From the NCBI GenBank assembly GCA_023424215.1, contig JAFAEC010000224.1, positions 1 through 26,023 of the forward strand: a stretch of DNA of 26,023 nt, written 5' to 3'. Made by a program: the position numbers and the translations under genes. The DNA is from Pseudomonadota bacterium. Lineage in GTDB: Bacteria; Pseudomonadota; Alphaproteobacteria; Caulobacterales; Caulobacteraceae. Shown in pieces: positions 14,677 to 22,725 of this stretch (position 1 is the stretch's first letter; each line of letters begins with the position of its first letter). The notes under the pieces were generated by a model. That model had not been told where the DNA came from. It made no database searches and was given only the letters and a program-made list of their open reading frames with translations.

Positions 14677-14722
14677 GGCTCCCCTCCGTTTGGTCCGTCG
14701 CCTCTCCGAGGCGCGGGGAGGA
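14677..14722. repeat. Small nested inverted repeat before rsmG
   Basis: In the 76-bp mnmG-rsmG gap, CGCCTC (14699-14704) pairs with GAGGCG (14708-14713) across a TCC loop, and outer CTCCCC (14679-14684) faces GGGGAG (14715-14720). The right arm GGGGAGGAG supplies the rsmG ribosome binding site. The layout recalls the element before mnmE but is shorter and less perfect; it could be a decayed copy or an independent hairpin. Confidence 0.5.
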
Positions 14723-14730
14723 GACGGGGT

Positions 14731-15351
14731 ATGACGCCCGCCGAATTCCAGGCGCTGACCGGCGCCTCGCCGGCGGTCATGGCCGATCTCGAAACCTTCT
14801 CCGTCCGGCTGGCCGAGGCCAATGCGGTCATGAACCTCGTCGGGCCCGACACCCTGCCGGACATCTGGAACCGGCACTACTGGGACTCGGCGCAGCTGCT
14901 GGCCTTGGCGCCCGGGGCGAAGACCTGGGCGGATCTGGGAGCGGGGGCCGGCTTCCCGGGCGTCGTGCTCGCCATCCTGCTGAAGGAGACGCCGGGGGCC
15001 CATGTCTGGCTGATCGATTCCCTGGGGAAGCGGTGCCGCTTCCTGCAGCTGGTGGTCGACGAACTGGAGCTCCCGGCCACGGTGATCAACGGGCGCGCGG
15101 AGGCCCAGGCGCTCGAGGTCGATATGGTCACCGCCCGGGCCGTGGCGGCGATGGACAAGCTGCTCGGCTATGCACAGCCTTATCTACAGCGCGGCGCACG
15201 CGGCCTGTTCCTGAAGGGGGAAAAGGCCGAGCTGGAGGTGGCGGAGGCGCGCCGGGTCTGGCAATTTGACTGCGACCTCTCCGTCTCGCGCAGCGATCCG
15301 CGCGGCCGCATCGTATCCGTCCGGAGCCTTCGCCGTGTCAGAAGCCGGTAA
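14731..15351 (+). CDS. rsmG: 16S rRNA (guanine(527)-N7)-methyltransferase RsmG
   Basis: Encodes 206 residues. RsmG (GidB) uses S-adenosylmethionine to methylate G527 of 16S rRNA. LAEANAVMNLVGPDTLPDIWNRHYWDS (28-54) is the typical N-terminal region, WADLGAGAGFPGVVLAI (66-82) is the SAM-binding motif, and VTARAVAAMDKLL and LFLKGEKAELE are the later conserved blocks. The ATG has GGAGGAG about eight bases upstream. It overlaps the start of parA by 17 bases. The order mnmE-mnmG-rsmG-parA-parB is the classical origin-proximal cluster. Confidence 0.96.
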   Translation: MTPAEFQALTGASPAVMADLETFSVRLAEANAVMNLVGPDTLPDIWNRHYWDSAQLLALAPGAKTWADLGAGAGFPGVVLAILLKETPGAHVWLIDSLGKRCRFLQLVVDELELPATVINGRAEAQALEVDMVTARAVAAMDKLLGYAQPYLQRGARGLFLKGEKAELEVAEARRVWQFDCDLSVSRSDPRGRIVSVRSLRRVRSR

Positions 15352-16150
15352 GACCCGCGTCCTCGCCGTCTCCAACCAGAAGGGCGGGGTGGGCAAGACC
15401 ACCACGGCGATCAATCTCGGTACGGCGCTGGCGGCGATCGGGGAGAAAGTGCTCCTCGTCGACATGGACCCGCAGGGCAATGCCTCGACGGGACTCGGTG
15501 TTCCACGTGAAACACGCCGGGTGACGATCTACGATGTGGTCGTGGATGGCCGGTCGGTCGACGACGCGGCGGTGCAGACCGCAGTGCCCGGCCTCTGGAT
15601 CATTCCCGCCGACGCAGACATGTCAGGGGTGGAGATCGAGCTCAGCCAGGCCGACCGTCGCTCGTACCGCCTCCGCGATGCGCTGGCGGCGCAGGGTGGG
15701 GATGGGCAGACCCGGTACGACTATGTGCTGATCGACTGTCCGCCGTCGCTCAATCTCCTGACCCTGAACGCCATGGCGGCGGCGGACGCCGTGCTGGTGC
15801 CGCTGCAGTGCGAGTTCTTCGCGCTGGAGGGCCTGACCCAGCTGATGAAGACCGTCGACATGGTGCGCCAGAGCCTGAACCCCGCGCTGGAGATCCAGGG
15901 GCTGGTGCTGACGATGTACGACCGCCGCAACGCCCTGTCGGGGCAGGTCGCCAACGACGTCCGGGCCCACTTCGGCGACAAAGTCTACGACTCGGTCATC
16001 CCGCGGAACGTGCGGGTGTCGGAAGCGCCGTCCTTCGGCAAGCCGGCGCTGATCTACGATCTGAAATGCGCCGGCAGCCAGGCCTATCTGCGCCTCGCCC
16101 GCGAGGTGGTGGCGCGGGAACGGAAACGCCGCGAGCAGATCGCCGCCTGA
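15335..16150 (+). CDS. parA: Chromosome partitioning ATPase ParA
   Basis: Encodes 271 residues. ParA forms an ATP-dependent gradient on the nucleoid that pulls ParB-parS complexes towards the new pole. A deviant Walker A motif NQKGGVGKTT (14-23, signature Lys16 and Lys21) is followed by LLVDMDPQGNAST (40-52), YVLIDCPPSLNLLTLNA (Walker B) and the C-terminal VIPRNVRVSEAPSFGKP. The GTG start at 15335 has GGAG eight bases upstream and gives the usual short leader; an upstream ATG at 15266 lies inside rsmG and would add 23 residues unlike the family. A parS site sits inside the gene and encodes V56-P-R-E-T60, just after the DMDPQGN loop. Confidence 0.96.
   Translation: MSEAGKTRVLAVSNQKGGVGKTTTAINLGTALAAIGEKVLLVDMDPQGNASTGLGVPRETRRVTIYDVVVDGRSVDDAAVQTAVPGLWIIPADADMSGVEIELSQADRRSYRLRDALAAQGGDGQTRYDYVLIDCPPSLNLLTLNAMAAADAVLVPLQCEFFALEGLTQLMKTVDMVRQSLNPALEIQGLVLTMYDRRNALSGQVANDVRAHFGDKVYDSVIPRNVRVSEAPSFGKPALIYDLKCAGSQAYLRLAREVVARERKRREQIAA
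15499..15514. promoter_or_regulatory. parS site 4, inside parA
   Basis: TGTTCCACGTGAAACA, with both outer bases of the 16-mer intact and one asymmetric base in the left half (C for T). Read in parA as V-P-R-E-T. TGTTCCACGTGAAACA is a well known parS variant. Confidence 0.92.
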
Positions 16151-16177
16151 AACGATTAGAAGAACGGAATCAGTATC

Positions 16178-17065
16178 TTGAGTGAACGACAGCGGGGACT
16201 GGGGCGGGGCCTTTCGGCTCTTCTCGGAGAACAGGCCGGCGAGGCCGTGGCGGTCGACGGAACGCCTGCGGCCGGCGTCCGCACCGTCCCGATCGAGAGC
16301 CTGAAGCCGAATCCCGACCAGCCGCGCAAGCATTTCGCGCCCGCGGATCTCGAGGAACTCGCCGCCTCGATCCGCGACAAGGGGGTGCTGCAGCCGATCC
16401 TCGTGCGGCCCCAGCCGGGACAGGACGGGGTCTGGCAGATCATCGCCGGCGAGCGCCGCTGGCGCGCCGCCCAGCAGGCCCGCCTGGCGGAGGTGCCGAT
16501 CGTCGTGCGCGAGATGGACGACGTCGAGGTTTTCGAGGTCGCCATTATCGAGAACGTCCAGCGCGCCGACCTGACGCCGCTGGAGGAAGCCGACGCCTAT
16601 CGCATGCTGATGGAGCGCTTCGGCCGCACCCAGGACGCGGTGGCCGGCGTGGTCGGCAAGAGCCGCAGCCATGTGGCCAACACCCTGCGCCTGCTGCAGC
16701 TGCCGGAAGAGGTGCTCTCGTATGTGCGCAGCGGCCAGCTGACCGCCGGCCACGCCCGCGCCCTGGTCAACGTTCCGGGCGCGGCGGAGCTGGCCCGACA
16801 GATTGTCGACGAGGGGCTGAACGTGCGTCAGGCCGAGGCGCTCGCCCGCCGCGCCGCGGAAGGGCCGAAGCCGGCGAAGCGGAAGGCGGCCGGGGACGCC
16901 GGAACGGAGGGCTCCGCCGACGTGGCGGCGCTGGAGCAGGATCTGGCCGACGCCCTGGGGCTGAAGGTCCAGCTGGCCGACCGCGGCGGCAAGGGCGAAC
17001 TGACCATCCGCTACGGCACGCTGGAGCAGCTGGACGATCTGTGCCGGCGACTGATGCGGGGCTGA
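16178..17065 (+). CDS. parB: Chromosome partitioning protein ParB (parS-binding CTPase)
   Basis: Encodes 295 residues. ParB loads on parS as a CTP-gated clamp and slides along DNA. The N-terminus MSERQRGLGRGLSALLGE is the ParA-stimulating peptide. The CTP-binding domain has IIAGERRWRAAQ (88-99) and IIENVQRADL (123-132). The helix-turn-helix region KSRSHVANTLRLLQLP (161-176) binds parS, and the C-terminal dimer domain ends GTLEQLDDLCRRLMRG. The start is TTG at 16178-16180; the protein sequence from there matches the Caulobacter ParB N-terminus, so it is well supported even though the ribosome binding site is weak. It follows parA by 27 bases. Confidence 0.96.
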   Translation: MSERQRGLGRGLSALLGEQAGEAVAVDGTPAAGVRTVPIESLKPNPDQPRKHFAPADLEELAASIRDKGVLQPILVRPQPGQDGVWQIIAGERRWRAAQQARLAEVPIVVREMDDVEVFEVAIIENVQRADLTPLEEADAYRMLMERFGRTQDAVAGVVGKSRSHVANTLRLLQLPEEVLSYVRSGQLTAGHARALVNVPGAAELARQIVDEGLNVRQAEALARRAAEGPKPAKRKAAGDAGTEGSADVAALEQDLADALGLKVQLADRGGKGELTIRYGTLEQLDDLCRRLMRG

Positions 17066-17066
17066 G

Positions 17067-17687
17067 ATGAAGCCGCCGGCCGAGGGCGTTGTCGACCTCT
17101 ACAGCCGGCTGGCCTGCGAGTTCGACGCCGACCGGACGAAATCATTGTTCGAGCGGCCTTGGCTTGACGCCTTTGTGGAGCATGTCCCGAAAGCGGGGAC
17201 GGTGCTTGATCTCGGGTGCGGATCTGGAGAGCCGATCGCTGGATATCTGATCGCGCAGGGCCGGCGCCTGACCGGCGTCGACGCCTCGCCGGGGCTGGTC
17301 GAGCTCTGCCGGCGCCGCTTTCCGGAGGATGAATGGCTGGTCGCCGACATGCGCAAGCTGGACCTCGGCCGGCGGTTCCATGGCGTGATCGCCTGGCACA
17401 GCCTGATCCATCTGGCCCCCAGGGAACAGCCTGGAATGCTTGCCGTCTTCGCCCGCTGCCTGCGGCCCGGCGGCGTGCTGATGTTCACCAGCGGCTCGGA
17501 ACGAGGCGAGATCATCGGCGACTGGCGCGGCGAGGCCCTGTATCACGGCAGCCTGTCTCTCGCCGAGTACCGGGCCGGGCTCGAGGCCGTCGGCTTCGAC
17601 CTGCTGCGCCAGGTATCGGGCGATCCCGCGTGTGGCGGAGCCACCGTCTGGCTTGCCCGACAGCGTGGTGGCAAGGTGTCGGCATGA
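17067..17687 (+). CDS. Class I SAM-dependent methyltransferase
   Basis: Encodes 206 residues. The SAM-binding motif I is VLDLGCGSGEP (46-56), followed by GVDASPGLVELCRRRFP (motif II) and VIAWHSLIHLAPREQ (motif IV/V region), then LRPGGVLMFTSGSERGE. This is a Methyltransf_11/25-like small-molecule or protein methyltransferase; the substrate cannot be told. The ATG follows the parB stop by one base, so it is probably co-transcribed and coupled to parB. It overlaps the next gene by ATGA. The N-terminal codons are slightly less GC-biased than the neighbours (for example AAATCATTG near 17140), a weak hint of separate history. Confidence 0.88.
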   Translation: MKPPAEGVVDLYSRLACEFDADRTKSLFERPWLDAFVEHVPKAGTVLDLGCGSGEPIAGYLIAQGRRLTGVDASPGLVELCRRRFPEDEWLVADMRKLDLGRRFHGVIAWHSLIHLAPREQPGMLAVFARCLRPGGVLMFTSGSERGEIIGDWRGEALYHGSLSLAEYRAGLEAVGFDLLRQVSGDPACGGATVWLARQRGGKVSA

Positions 17688-17869
17688 CCGACAAGCCCGC
17701 CAATCCGACCGCCGAGGCAATGAAGAAGGCGCTGGCCGCCAAGCGCGCTGGCGGGGGCGCGGCCTCCACGGGCGCGTTCAAGCCGGCCCGCCACGCCGAG
17801 AAGGGCGTCGCGCATCAGAATGCGGCGCTCAACAAGCCGGCCTTTCGCCGGGCCTCCAAGCGGGGATGA
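17684..17869 (+). CDS. Small basic hypothetical protein, 61 residues
   Basis: Encodes 61 residues, beginning MTDKPANPTAEAMKKALAAK and ending NKPAFRRASKRG, with many Lys, Arg, Ala and His and no hydrophobic segment. I do not recognise a named family. The ATG overlaps the methyltransferase stop as ATGA, and codon use looks coding (GC-rich third positions), so it is probably real. It could be a nucleic-acid-associated or ribosome-associated peptide, but nothing shows this. Its TGA is directly followed by the stop codon of holA on the other strand, with no base between. Confidence 0.7.
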   Translation: MTDKPANPTAEAMKKALAAKRAGGGAASTGAFKPARHAEKGVAHQNAALNKPAFRRASKRG

Positions 17870-18922
17870 CTAAAGGCCGAGCCGGCGGGCCCGGGCGGCG
17901 ATCTCGAGCAGCAGGCGTTCGGCGATCAATTGATCGGGCGAGCCCGTGGTCTTGGTCGCCACGTCGGCGGCGTTGACGCTGTCCAGCACCCGGTCGAGGT
18001 CCTCCATGCGCCAGCTGCGCGCCTGCCGCAGCATCTCGGCCTCCTGCTTCCAGAACACGCCGGCCGCCTTGGCCGCCTCCTTGGCGCCCGCTCCGCTTGC
18101 CTGAAGGACGTTGATGCGGCGAAGCTTGCCAAGGTGGATCGAAGCCTGGCGCACCGCCATGACCGGGCTTTCGCCCTCGGCCAGGGCGCGACGCAGGCCG
18201 GCCTGGGCCGGCGCGGCGCGGCCGCCGAAAGCCTGCAGGGCGGCGTCCTGAAGCGAGGCGTCAGGCTCGACGCCGAGATGCTGCTCCAGCTCGGCGACGT
18301 CGAGGGTGCGGCCGCTGCCGGGGCCGATGTAGAGCGCCAGCCGCTCGATCTCCTGCCGCATCAGGCCGCGCTCGCGGGGGAGGCGGGCGACGAACCGGTC
18401 CAGCGCGTCCTGGGTCAGGCCCACCTTGTCGACGGCCAGGGCCTCGCGGGTCATGCGGGCGACATCGCCAACCTCGTCCTCGTAGCAGGCGATGCCGACG
18501 GCGGCCTTCTCAGCTTCGGCGGCCTTGCGCAGGGCGGAGTCGCGGCCGAGCGCGCCTGCCTCGACGACCAGCATGGCGTCGGGGTTGTACTCGCCCGCGG
18601 CGTGGGCCTTGAGGGCCGCCGCCAGCATCTTGTCGATCGACGCCTTCTCGGCCGACAGGCGCACCCGCACGAGCCGCCGGCCGCCGGTCATCGACAGGGC
18701 GGTGAGAGCCTCGTCCAGCCGACGCTCGTCGCCGTCGAGGTCGCTGTCGGTCAGGACGGTGACGTTGAAGGGATCGTTGAGATCCGGGGTGACGGCACGG
18801 CACAGGACCTCCGCCCGTTCAGCCACGCCGGAGCGGTCCTTGCCATGGATGACGGCGGCGCGAACGGCACGGTCCGGAGACTTCAGGAAGCGTTCGACCT
18901 CGGGCCGCTTCGACAGGATCAC
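17870..18922 (-). CDS. holA: DNA polymerase III delta subunit
   Basis: Encodes 350 residues. Delta opens the beta clamp as part of the clamp loader. The N-terminus VILSKRPEVERFLKSPDRAVRAAVIHGKD starts the family fold; DPFNVTVLTDSDLDGDERRLDEAL, MTGGRRLVRVRLSAEKASIDKM and LVVEAGALGRDSALRK follow in domain I/II, and the C-terminal domain has AVRQASIHLGKLRRI and SPDQLIAERLLLEIAARAR. The GTG start at 18922-18920 overlaps the lptE stop as GTGA. It is the last gene of the minus-strand operon, and its stop abuts the small plus-strand gene. Confidence 0.93.
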   Translation of the reverse strand: MILSKRPEVERFLKSPDRAVRAAVIHGKDRSGVAERAEVLCRAVTPDLNDPFNVTVLTDSDLDGDERRLDEALTALSMTGGRRLVRVRLSAEKASIDKMLAAALKAHAAGEYNPDAMLVVEAGALGRDSALRKAAEAEKAAVGIACYEDEVGDVARMTREALAVDKVGLTQDALDRFVARLPRERGLMRQEIERLALYIGPGSGRTLDVAELEQHLGVEPDASLQDAALQAFGGRAAPAQAGLRRALAEGESPVMAVRQASIHLGKLRRINVLQASGAGAKEAAKAAGVFWKQEAEMLRQARSWRMEDLDRVLDSVNAADVATKTTGSPDQLIAERLLLEIAARARRLGL

Positions 18923-19395
18923 GGGGAGGTCAGGGCCCGCATCAGGTCGAGGCGGATGAGCCGGGCCAGCTCGGCGGCCGCGCGCTCCTCGCCGTCCTGC
19001 TGGGCGGCGATGGCGGCGTAGGGCTGGTCGGCGGCGGCATAGGTCGTCGTCACCGTCTCGACCCCGGAGACCGGTTCGCCGCCGTTCAGCGGCGTCAGCG
19101 TCCAGGCTCCGCGGACGGTCAGTTCGTAACGGGCGGCGGTGTCGTCGATGCGGCGGCCGAGCGGACGGCGCTCTTGGTCGATGACGGTTTCGAGCCGCCA
19201 AAGCGGGGCCTGCGCTCCGTCGCGACCGAGGGCGTCCTCGAGCTGCTCGCGCACGCGGTAGCCGAGGCGGTCGTCCTGGGTGGTCACGGAGATGCGCGAC
19301 AGGGAGCCCCCGACGCCGGCGTCGCCATAGAGAGGGGTGAAGCCGCAGCCGGTCAGTCCCACTGCCGAGACAGCGATCAGGATGAGCCCGCGCAT
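18919..19395 (-). CDS. lptE: LPS-assembly lipoprotein LptE
   Basis: Encodes 158 residues. LptE plugs the LptD barrel in the outer membrane and helps deliver lipopolysaccharide. The N-terminus is a lipoprotein signal with lipobox LTGC (Cys17), followed by GFTPLYGD, the usual LptE start. The middle has LGYRVREQLEDAL and YELTVRGAWTLT, and the helical tail AERAELARLIRLDLMRAL-like end matches the family. The ATG shares its A with the leuS TGA (TGATG). The leuS-lptE-holA order is conserved in alphaproteobacteria, which supports this otherwise low-similarity call. Confidence 0.9.
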   Translation of the reverse strand: MRGLILIAVSAVGLTGCGFTPLYGDAGVGGSLSRISVTTQDDRLGYRVREQLEDALGRDGAQAPLWRLETVIDQERRPLGRRIDDTAARYELTVRGAWTLTPLNGGEPVSGVETVTTTYAAADQPYAAIAAQQDGEERAAAELARLIRLDLMRALTSP

Positions 19396-21962
19396 CAGTT
19401 GGCCACCAGGTTGACGATGCGATCCTTGACCACGACCACCTTCCTCACCGTCAGTCCCTCGAGCCGGCCCTGCACCTCGGCGTCGGCAAGCACGATGGCC
19501 TCGACCTCTGCCGGCTCCAGACCGCGGGCGACGCGGATCTCGCCACGGCGCTTGCCGTTGATCTGGATCGGCAGCACCACCTCGTCGTCCGCGGCCAGCG
19601 CGGGGTCCCACACGGGCCAGGGCGCGTCGAGGATCATTCCCTCTTCCCCGAGGCGCGTCCAGCCTTCCTCGGCCACGTGCGGGGTGAAGGGGGCGACCAG
19701 CCGCAGCAGGGCCGAGAGGGCCTCGCGCTTCGCCGCGCCGCCGGCGGCGCCATGCTCGCGCACGGTGGCGAGGAAGGCGTAGAGCTTGGCGATCGCGGAG
19801 TTGAAGCGGAAGCCCTCGATGCCTTCCGAGACCGCCTTGATCGCCTTGTGGGTCTCGCGCACCAGCGAGGCGTTCGCCTGTTCGTCGCCGGCCACCGACG
19901 GGTCGAACCCGTCCACTTCGGCCCAGACGCGCTGGACGAAGCGGGCGGCGCCCTCGACGCCGCCGGTGGTCCACTGAACGTCGCGCTCCGGCGGGCTGTC
20001 CGAAAGGACGAACAGACGGCCCGCGTCCACGCCATAGGCGTCGACGATCTCCTGCGGCGCGACGACGTTCTTCTTGGACTTCGACATCTTCTCGACGTCG
20101 CCGATCGACAGGACCGCGCCCGTCGACAGGCGGGTGGCGACGCGCCGCCCGTCCACCGTCTCGATGCGCACGTCCGACGGCTCGACCCAGTTGGGGCGGC
20201 CGACCTCGTCGGTCCCGTCGAAATAGGTTTCGTGCACCACCATGCCCTGGGTGAAGAGGCCGGCGAACGGCTCCTTCACGCTCATCAGGCCGGCGTCCGA
20301 CAGGGCGCGGCTGATGAAGCGGGCGTAGAGCAGGTGCAGGACCGCGTGCTCGACGCCGCCGATGTACTGGTCGACCGGCAGCCACCTGTCGGCGGCGGCC
20401 TTCGAGATCGGATCCTCAGCCGTCGGATCGGCGAAGCGGGCGAAATACCAGCTGGAATCGACAAAGGTGTCGAGCGTGTCGGTCTCCCGTGTCGCATCGC
20501 CGTGACACGAGGGGCATTTGACGTGTTTCCACATCGGGTGGCGGTCCAGCGGATTGCCGGGAACGTCGAAGGTCACGTCCCTGGGCAGCTCCACCGGCAA
20601 CTGGCCCGCCGGCACGGCGCCGCAGGAGGGACAGTGGATGATGGGGATGGGGCAGCCCCAGTAGCGCTGGCGGCTGACGCCCCAGTCGCGCAGGCGATAG
20701 ATGGTCGCGCCCTTGCCCGCGCCGGCCGCCTCGATGCGCTGGATCGCCTCCGCCTTGGCGGCCTCGATGTCGAGGCCGTCGAGGAATTCCGAACGGAAGA
20801 TGGCGCCGGGGCCGGTGTAGGCCTCATCCGCCACGGCGAAGTCGTCGCCCGCGCCGTCGGGCTTCACCACCGGCAGGATCGGGAGGCCGTACTTGCTGGC
20901 GAACTCGAAATCGCGCTGGTCGTGGGCGGGGCAGCCGAAGATCGCCCCCGTTCCGTACTCGGACAGGATGAAGTTGGCGATCCACACCGGAACCTCGGCC
21001 CCGGTGAAGGGGTGGCGGACCTTGAAGCCGGTGTCGAAGCCGATCTTCTCGGCCTGTTCGATATCGGCCTGGCTGGCCCCGCCCTTGCGGCACTCGGCCA
21101 CGAAGGCGGCGACTTCCGGGCTCGCCTCGGCCAGTTCTTTCGAGATCGGGTGGTCGGGAGCCAGACCCATGAAGCTGGCGCCGAACAGGGTGTCGGGGCG
21201 GGTGGTGTAGATCTCCAGGCCGTCGGGCGCCGCGGCGGGTGCCTCGCCGGCCCAGGCCCAGGTCATCTGCAGCCCCTTCGAGCGGCCGATCCAGTTCTCC
21301 TGCATCAGCCGGACCTTGTCGGGCCAGCGACCTTCCAGTTCCTTCAGTCCCTCGATCAGCTCGTCGGCGTAGTCGGTGATGCGCAGGAACCACTGGTTCA
21401 GCTTACGCTTCTCGACCACCGCGCCGGAGCGCCAGCCGCGGCCGTCGACGACCTGCTCATTGGCCAGGACGGTGTTGTCGACGGGATCCCAGTTGACCAC
21501 CGAGTCCTTGCGGTAGACGAGGCCGCGCCTGAACAGCTCGAGGAACCAGGCCTGCTGCTTGCCGTAATAGGCCGGGTCGCAGGTGGCGAACTCGCGCGAC
21601 CAGTCCAGCGACAGGCCGAGCAGCTTCAGCTGGTCGCGCATGGCGGCGATGTTGGACCAGGTCCAGTCGCCGGGATGGACGCCGCGCTCGATCGCCGCGT
21701 TCTCGGCCGGCAGGCCGAAGGCGTCCCAGCCCATGGGATGCAGAACGTCGAAACCCTGGGCGCGCCTGGACCGGGCCACCACGTCGCCCATGACATAGTT
21801 GCGGGCGTGGCCCATGTGGATGTTCCCCGACGGGTAGGGGAACATCTCCAGCACATAGTATTTGGGCCGGCCTGTCCCTTCCGTGGGCGTGCGGAAGGCG
21901 TCGGCGGCGGCCCAGCGGGCCTGCTGGCGGGGTTCGGCGGTCTTGGGCTCGTAACGGGCCAC
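19395..21962 (-). CDS. leuS: Leucyl-tRNA synthetase
   Basis: Encodes 855 residues. LeuS charges tRNA-Leu with leucine. The HIGH motif appears as PYPSGNIHMGHARNYVMGD (HMGH at 49-52) and KMSKS as VEKMSKSKKNV (625-629). The editing domain (about 220-420) includes TTRPDTLFGASFMGLAPDHP. Two CPSC pairs (HCPSCG and KCPSCH) form a zinc-ribbon insertion in the usual place. The end VRKVVVVKDRIVNLVAN is the LeuRS C-terminal domain. The start is GTG at 21962-21960, with AAGGA five bases upstream. It is preceded by the DUF3576 lipoprotein gene by 65 bases, with which it is probably co-transcribed. Confidence 0.98.
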   Translation of the reverse strand: MARYEPKTAEPRQQARWAAADAFRTPTEGTGRPKYYVLEMFPYPSGNIHMGHARNYVMGDVVARSRRAQGFDVLHPMGWDAFGLPAENAAIERGVHPGDWTWSNIAAMRDQLKLLGLSLDWSREFATCDPAYYGKQQAWFLELFRRGLVYRKDSVVNWDPVDNTVLANEQVVDGRGWRSGAVVEKRKLNQWFLRITDYADELIEGLKELEGRWPDKVRLMQENWIGRSKGLQMTWAWAGEAPAAAPDGLEIYTTRPDTLFGASFMGLAPDHPISKELAEASPEVAAFVAECRKGGASQADIEQAEKIGFDTGFKVRHPFTGAEVPVWIANFILSEYGTGAIFGCPAHDQRDFEFASKYGLPILPVVKPDGAGDDFAVADEAYTGPGAIFRSEFLDGLDIEAAKAEAIQRIEAAGAGKGATIYRLRDWGVSRQRYWGCPIPIIHCPSCGAVPAGQLPVELPRDVTFDVPGNPLDRHPMWKHVKCPSCHGDATRETDTLDTFVDSSWYFARFADPTAEDPISKAAADRWLPVDQYIGGVEHAVLHLLYARFISRALSDAGLMSVKEPFAGLFTQGMVVHETYFDGTDEVGRPNWVEPSDVRIETVDGRRVATRLSTGAVLSIGDVEKMSKSKKNVVAPQEIVDAYGVDAGRLFVLSDSPPERDVQWTTGGVEGAARFVQRVWAEVDGFDPSVAGDEQANASLVRETHKAIKAVSEGIEGFRFNSAIAKLYAFLATVREHGAAGGAAKREALSALLRLVAPFTPHVAEEGWTRLGEEGMILDAPWPVWDPALAADDEVVLPIQINGKRRGEIRVARGLEPAEVEAIVLADAEVQGRLEGLTVRKVVVVKDRIVNLVAN

Positions 21963-22027
21963 GGCGGTCCTTGCGGCTGCTCCCCAAGGGCGCGGCCTTA
22001 AGGAGGCTGGAGATCAGGGGAGGGACG

Positions 22028-22468
22028 TCAGCGCGCCGTCGAAAGGTTGAGCTGGCGAGCCTTGGTGAGGATGGCGTTCTCGAGGTCCGTCTCGGTCTGG
22101 GCCGCGACGGGCGCGCCGATCCACGCGCCGGTCTCGTCGCGGACCTCCTTGGTCACGGTGACGTTGAGCGCGTCGGCGCGCAGGCGCGTGTCGAGAATGA
22201 AGACCGTCGCCTTGAAGCGCTCGTTCGGCGTGCGCGGGTCGGTGTACCAGTCGTAGTTGACCACGCCGCCCCAGGGGTCGGCGCTGGCCAGCGGCATGAA
22301 GCTGAGGGTGTCGAGGGTCGCCCGCCACAGGAAGGCGTTGACGCCGATCCCGGCCTGGGCCGCGGTCGGGTCCGGGCGGCCGCCGCCCATGCCCGGCAGG
22401 CCGCCGCATCCGCCCAGCATCAGACCGGAGGCGATCAGGGCGACCGCTGCGCCGCGTACCAGCACCAT
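22028..22468 (-). CDS. DUF3576 family lipoprotein
   Basis: Encodes 146 residues of unknown function. The N-terminus is a lipoprotein signal with lipobox LGGC (Cys21), followed by a Gly/Pro-rich linker. The core GVNAFLWRATLDTLSFMPLASADPWGGVVNYDWYTDP and NERFKATVFILDTRLRADALNVTV matches DUF3576, and LENAILTKARQLNLS ends it. These proteins are outer-membrane-anchored or periplasmic and are often encoded just before leuS in alphaproteobacteria. The first in-frame ATG at 22468 fits the signal peptide. It is the first gene of the minus-strand operon and divergent from ntrZ. Confidence 0.9.
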   Translation of the reverse strand: MVLVRGAAVALIASGLMLGGCGGLPGMGGGRPDPTAAQAGIGVNAFLWRATLDTLSFMPLASADPWGGVVNYDWYTDPRTPNERFKATVFILDTRLRADALNVTVTKEVRDETGAWIGAPVAAQTETDLENAILTKARQLNLSTAR

Positions 22469-22557
22469 AGAGACTTCTCCATACGACCGTGGCCTGCGCC
22501 GGACCCTCCAGCGCGGACGCCGGCTCGCCCGATCGCGGGTCGCAGCCGAAGCGAGGC

Positions 22558-22588
22558 TCTATAGCACGTTGAAAAGGGGCGATGACAA
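22558..22588 (-). promoter_or_regulatory. Candidate promoter of the DUF3576-leuS-lptE-holA operon
   Basis: Minus strand: TTGTCA (22588-22583), 19-base spacer, TATAGA (22563-22558), the latter in the context GCTATAGA, similar to the Caulobacter -10 GCTANAWC. The spacer is long. It would leave a leader of about 85 bases. Confidence 0.3.
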
Positions 22589-22725
22589 GGCGAAGGCGCG
22601 GCGGGTGGGCCGGACGGCGACAGGACCGCGGCGGATTCCCGGCGGAGAGGTCCGGGCCCCGTGACGCTCGCGCCACAGGAGTCCGAAAGAGTCGCAGGGA
22701 ACCCCGGTGCAGCGCCGCCGTTTCG

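Noticed and set aside
19677..22001. A 774-codon open frame antisense to leuS
   Set aside because: It is a shadow of the GC-rich leuS reading frame; composition is low-complexity and no family motif is visible, while leuS is unmistakable.
21996..22003. CCTTAAGG upstream of leuS as a CtrA half-site
   Set aside because: No second TTAA at the required seven-base spacing; probably chance.
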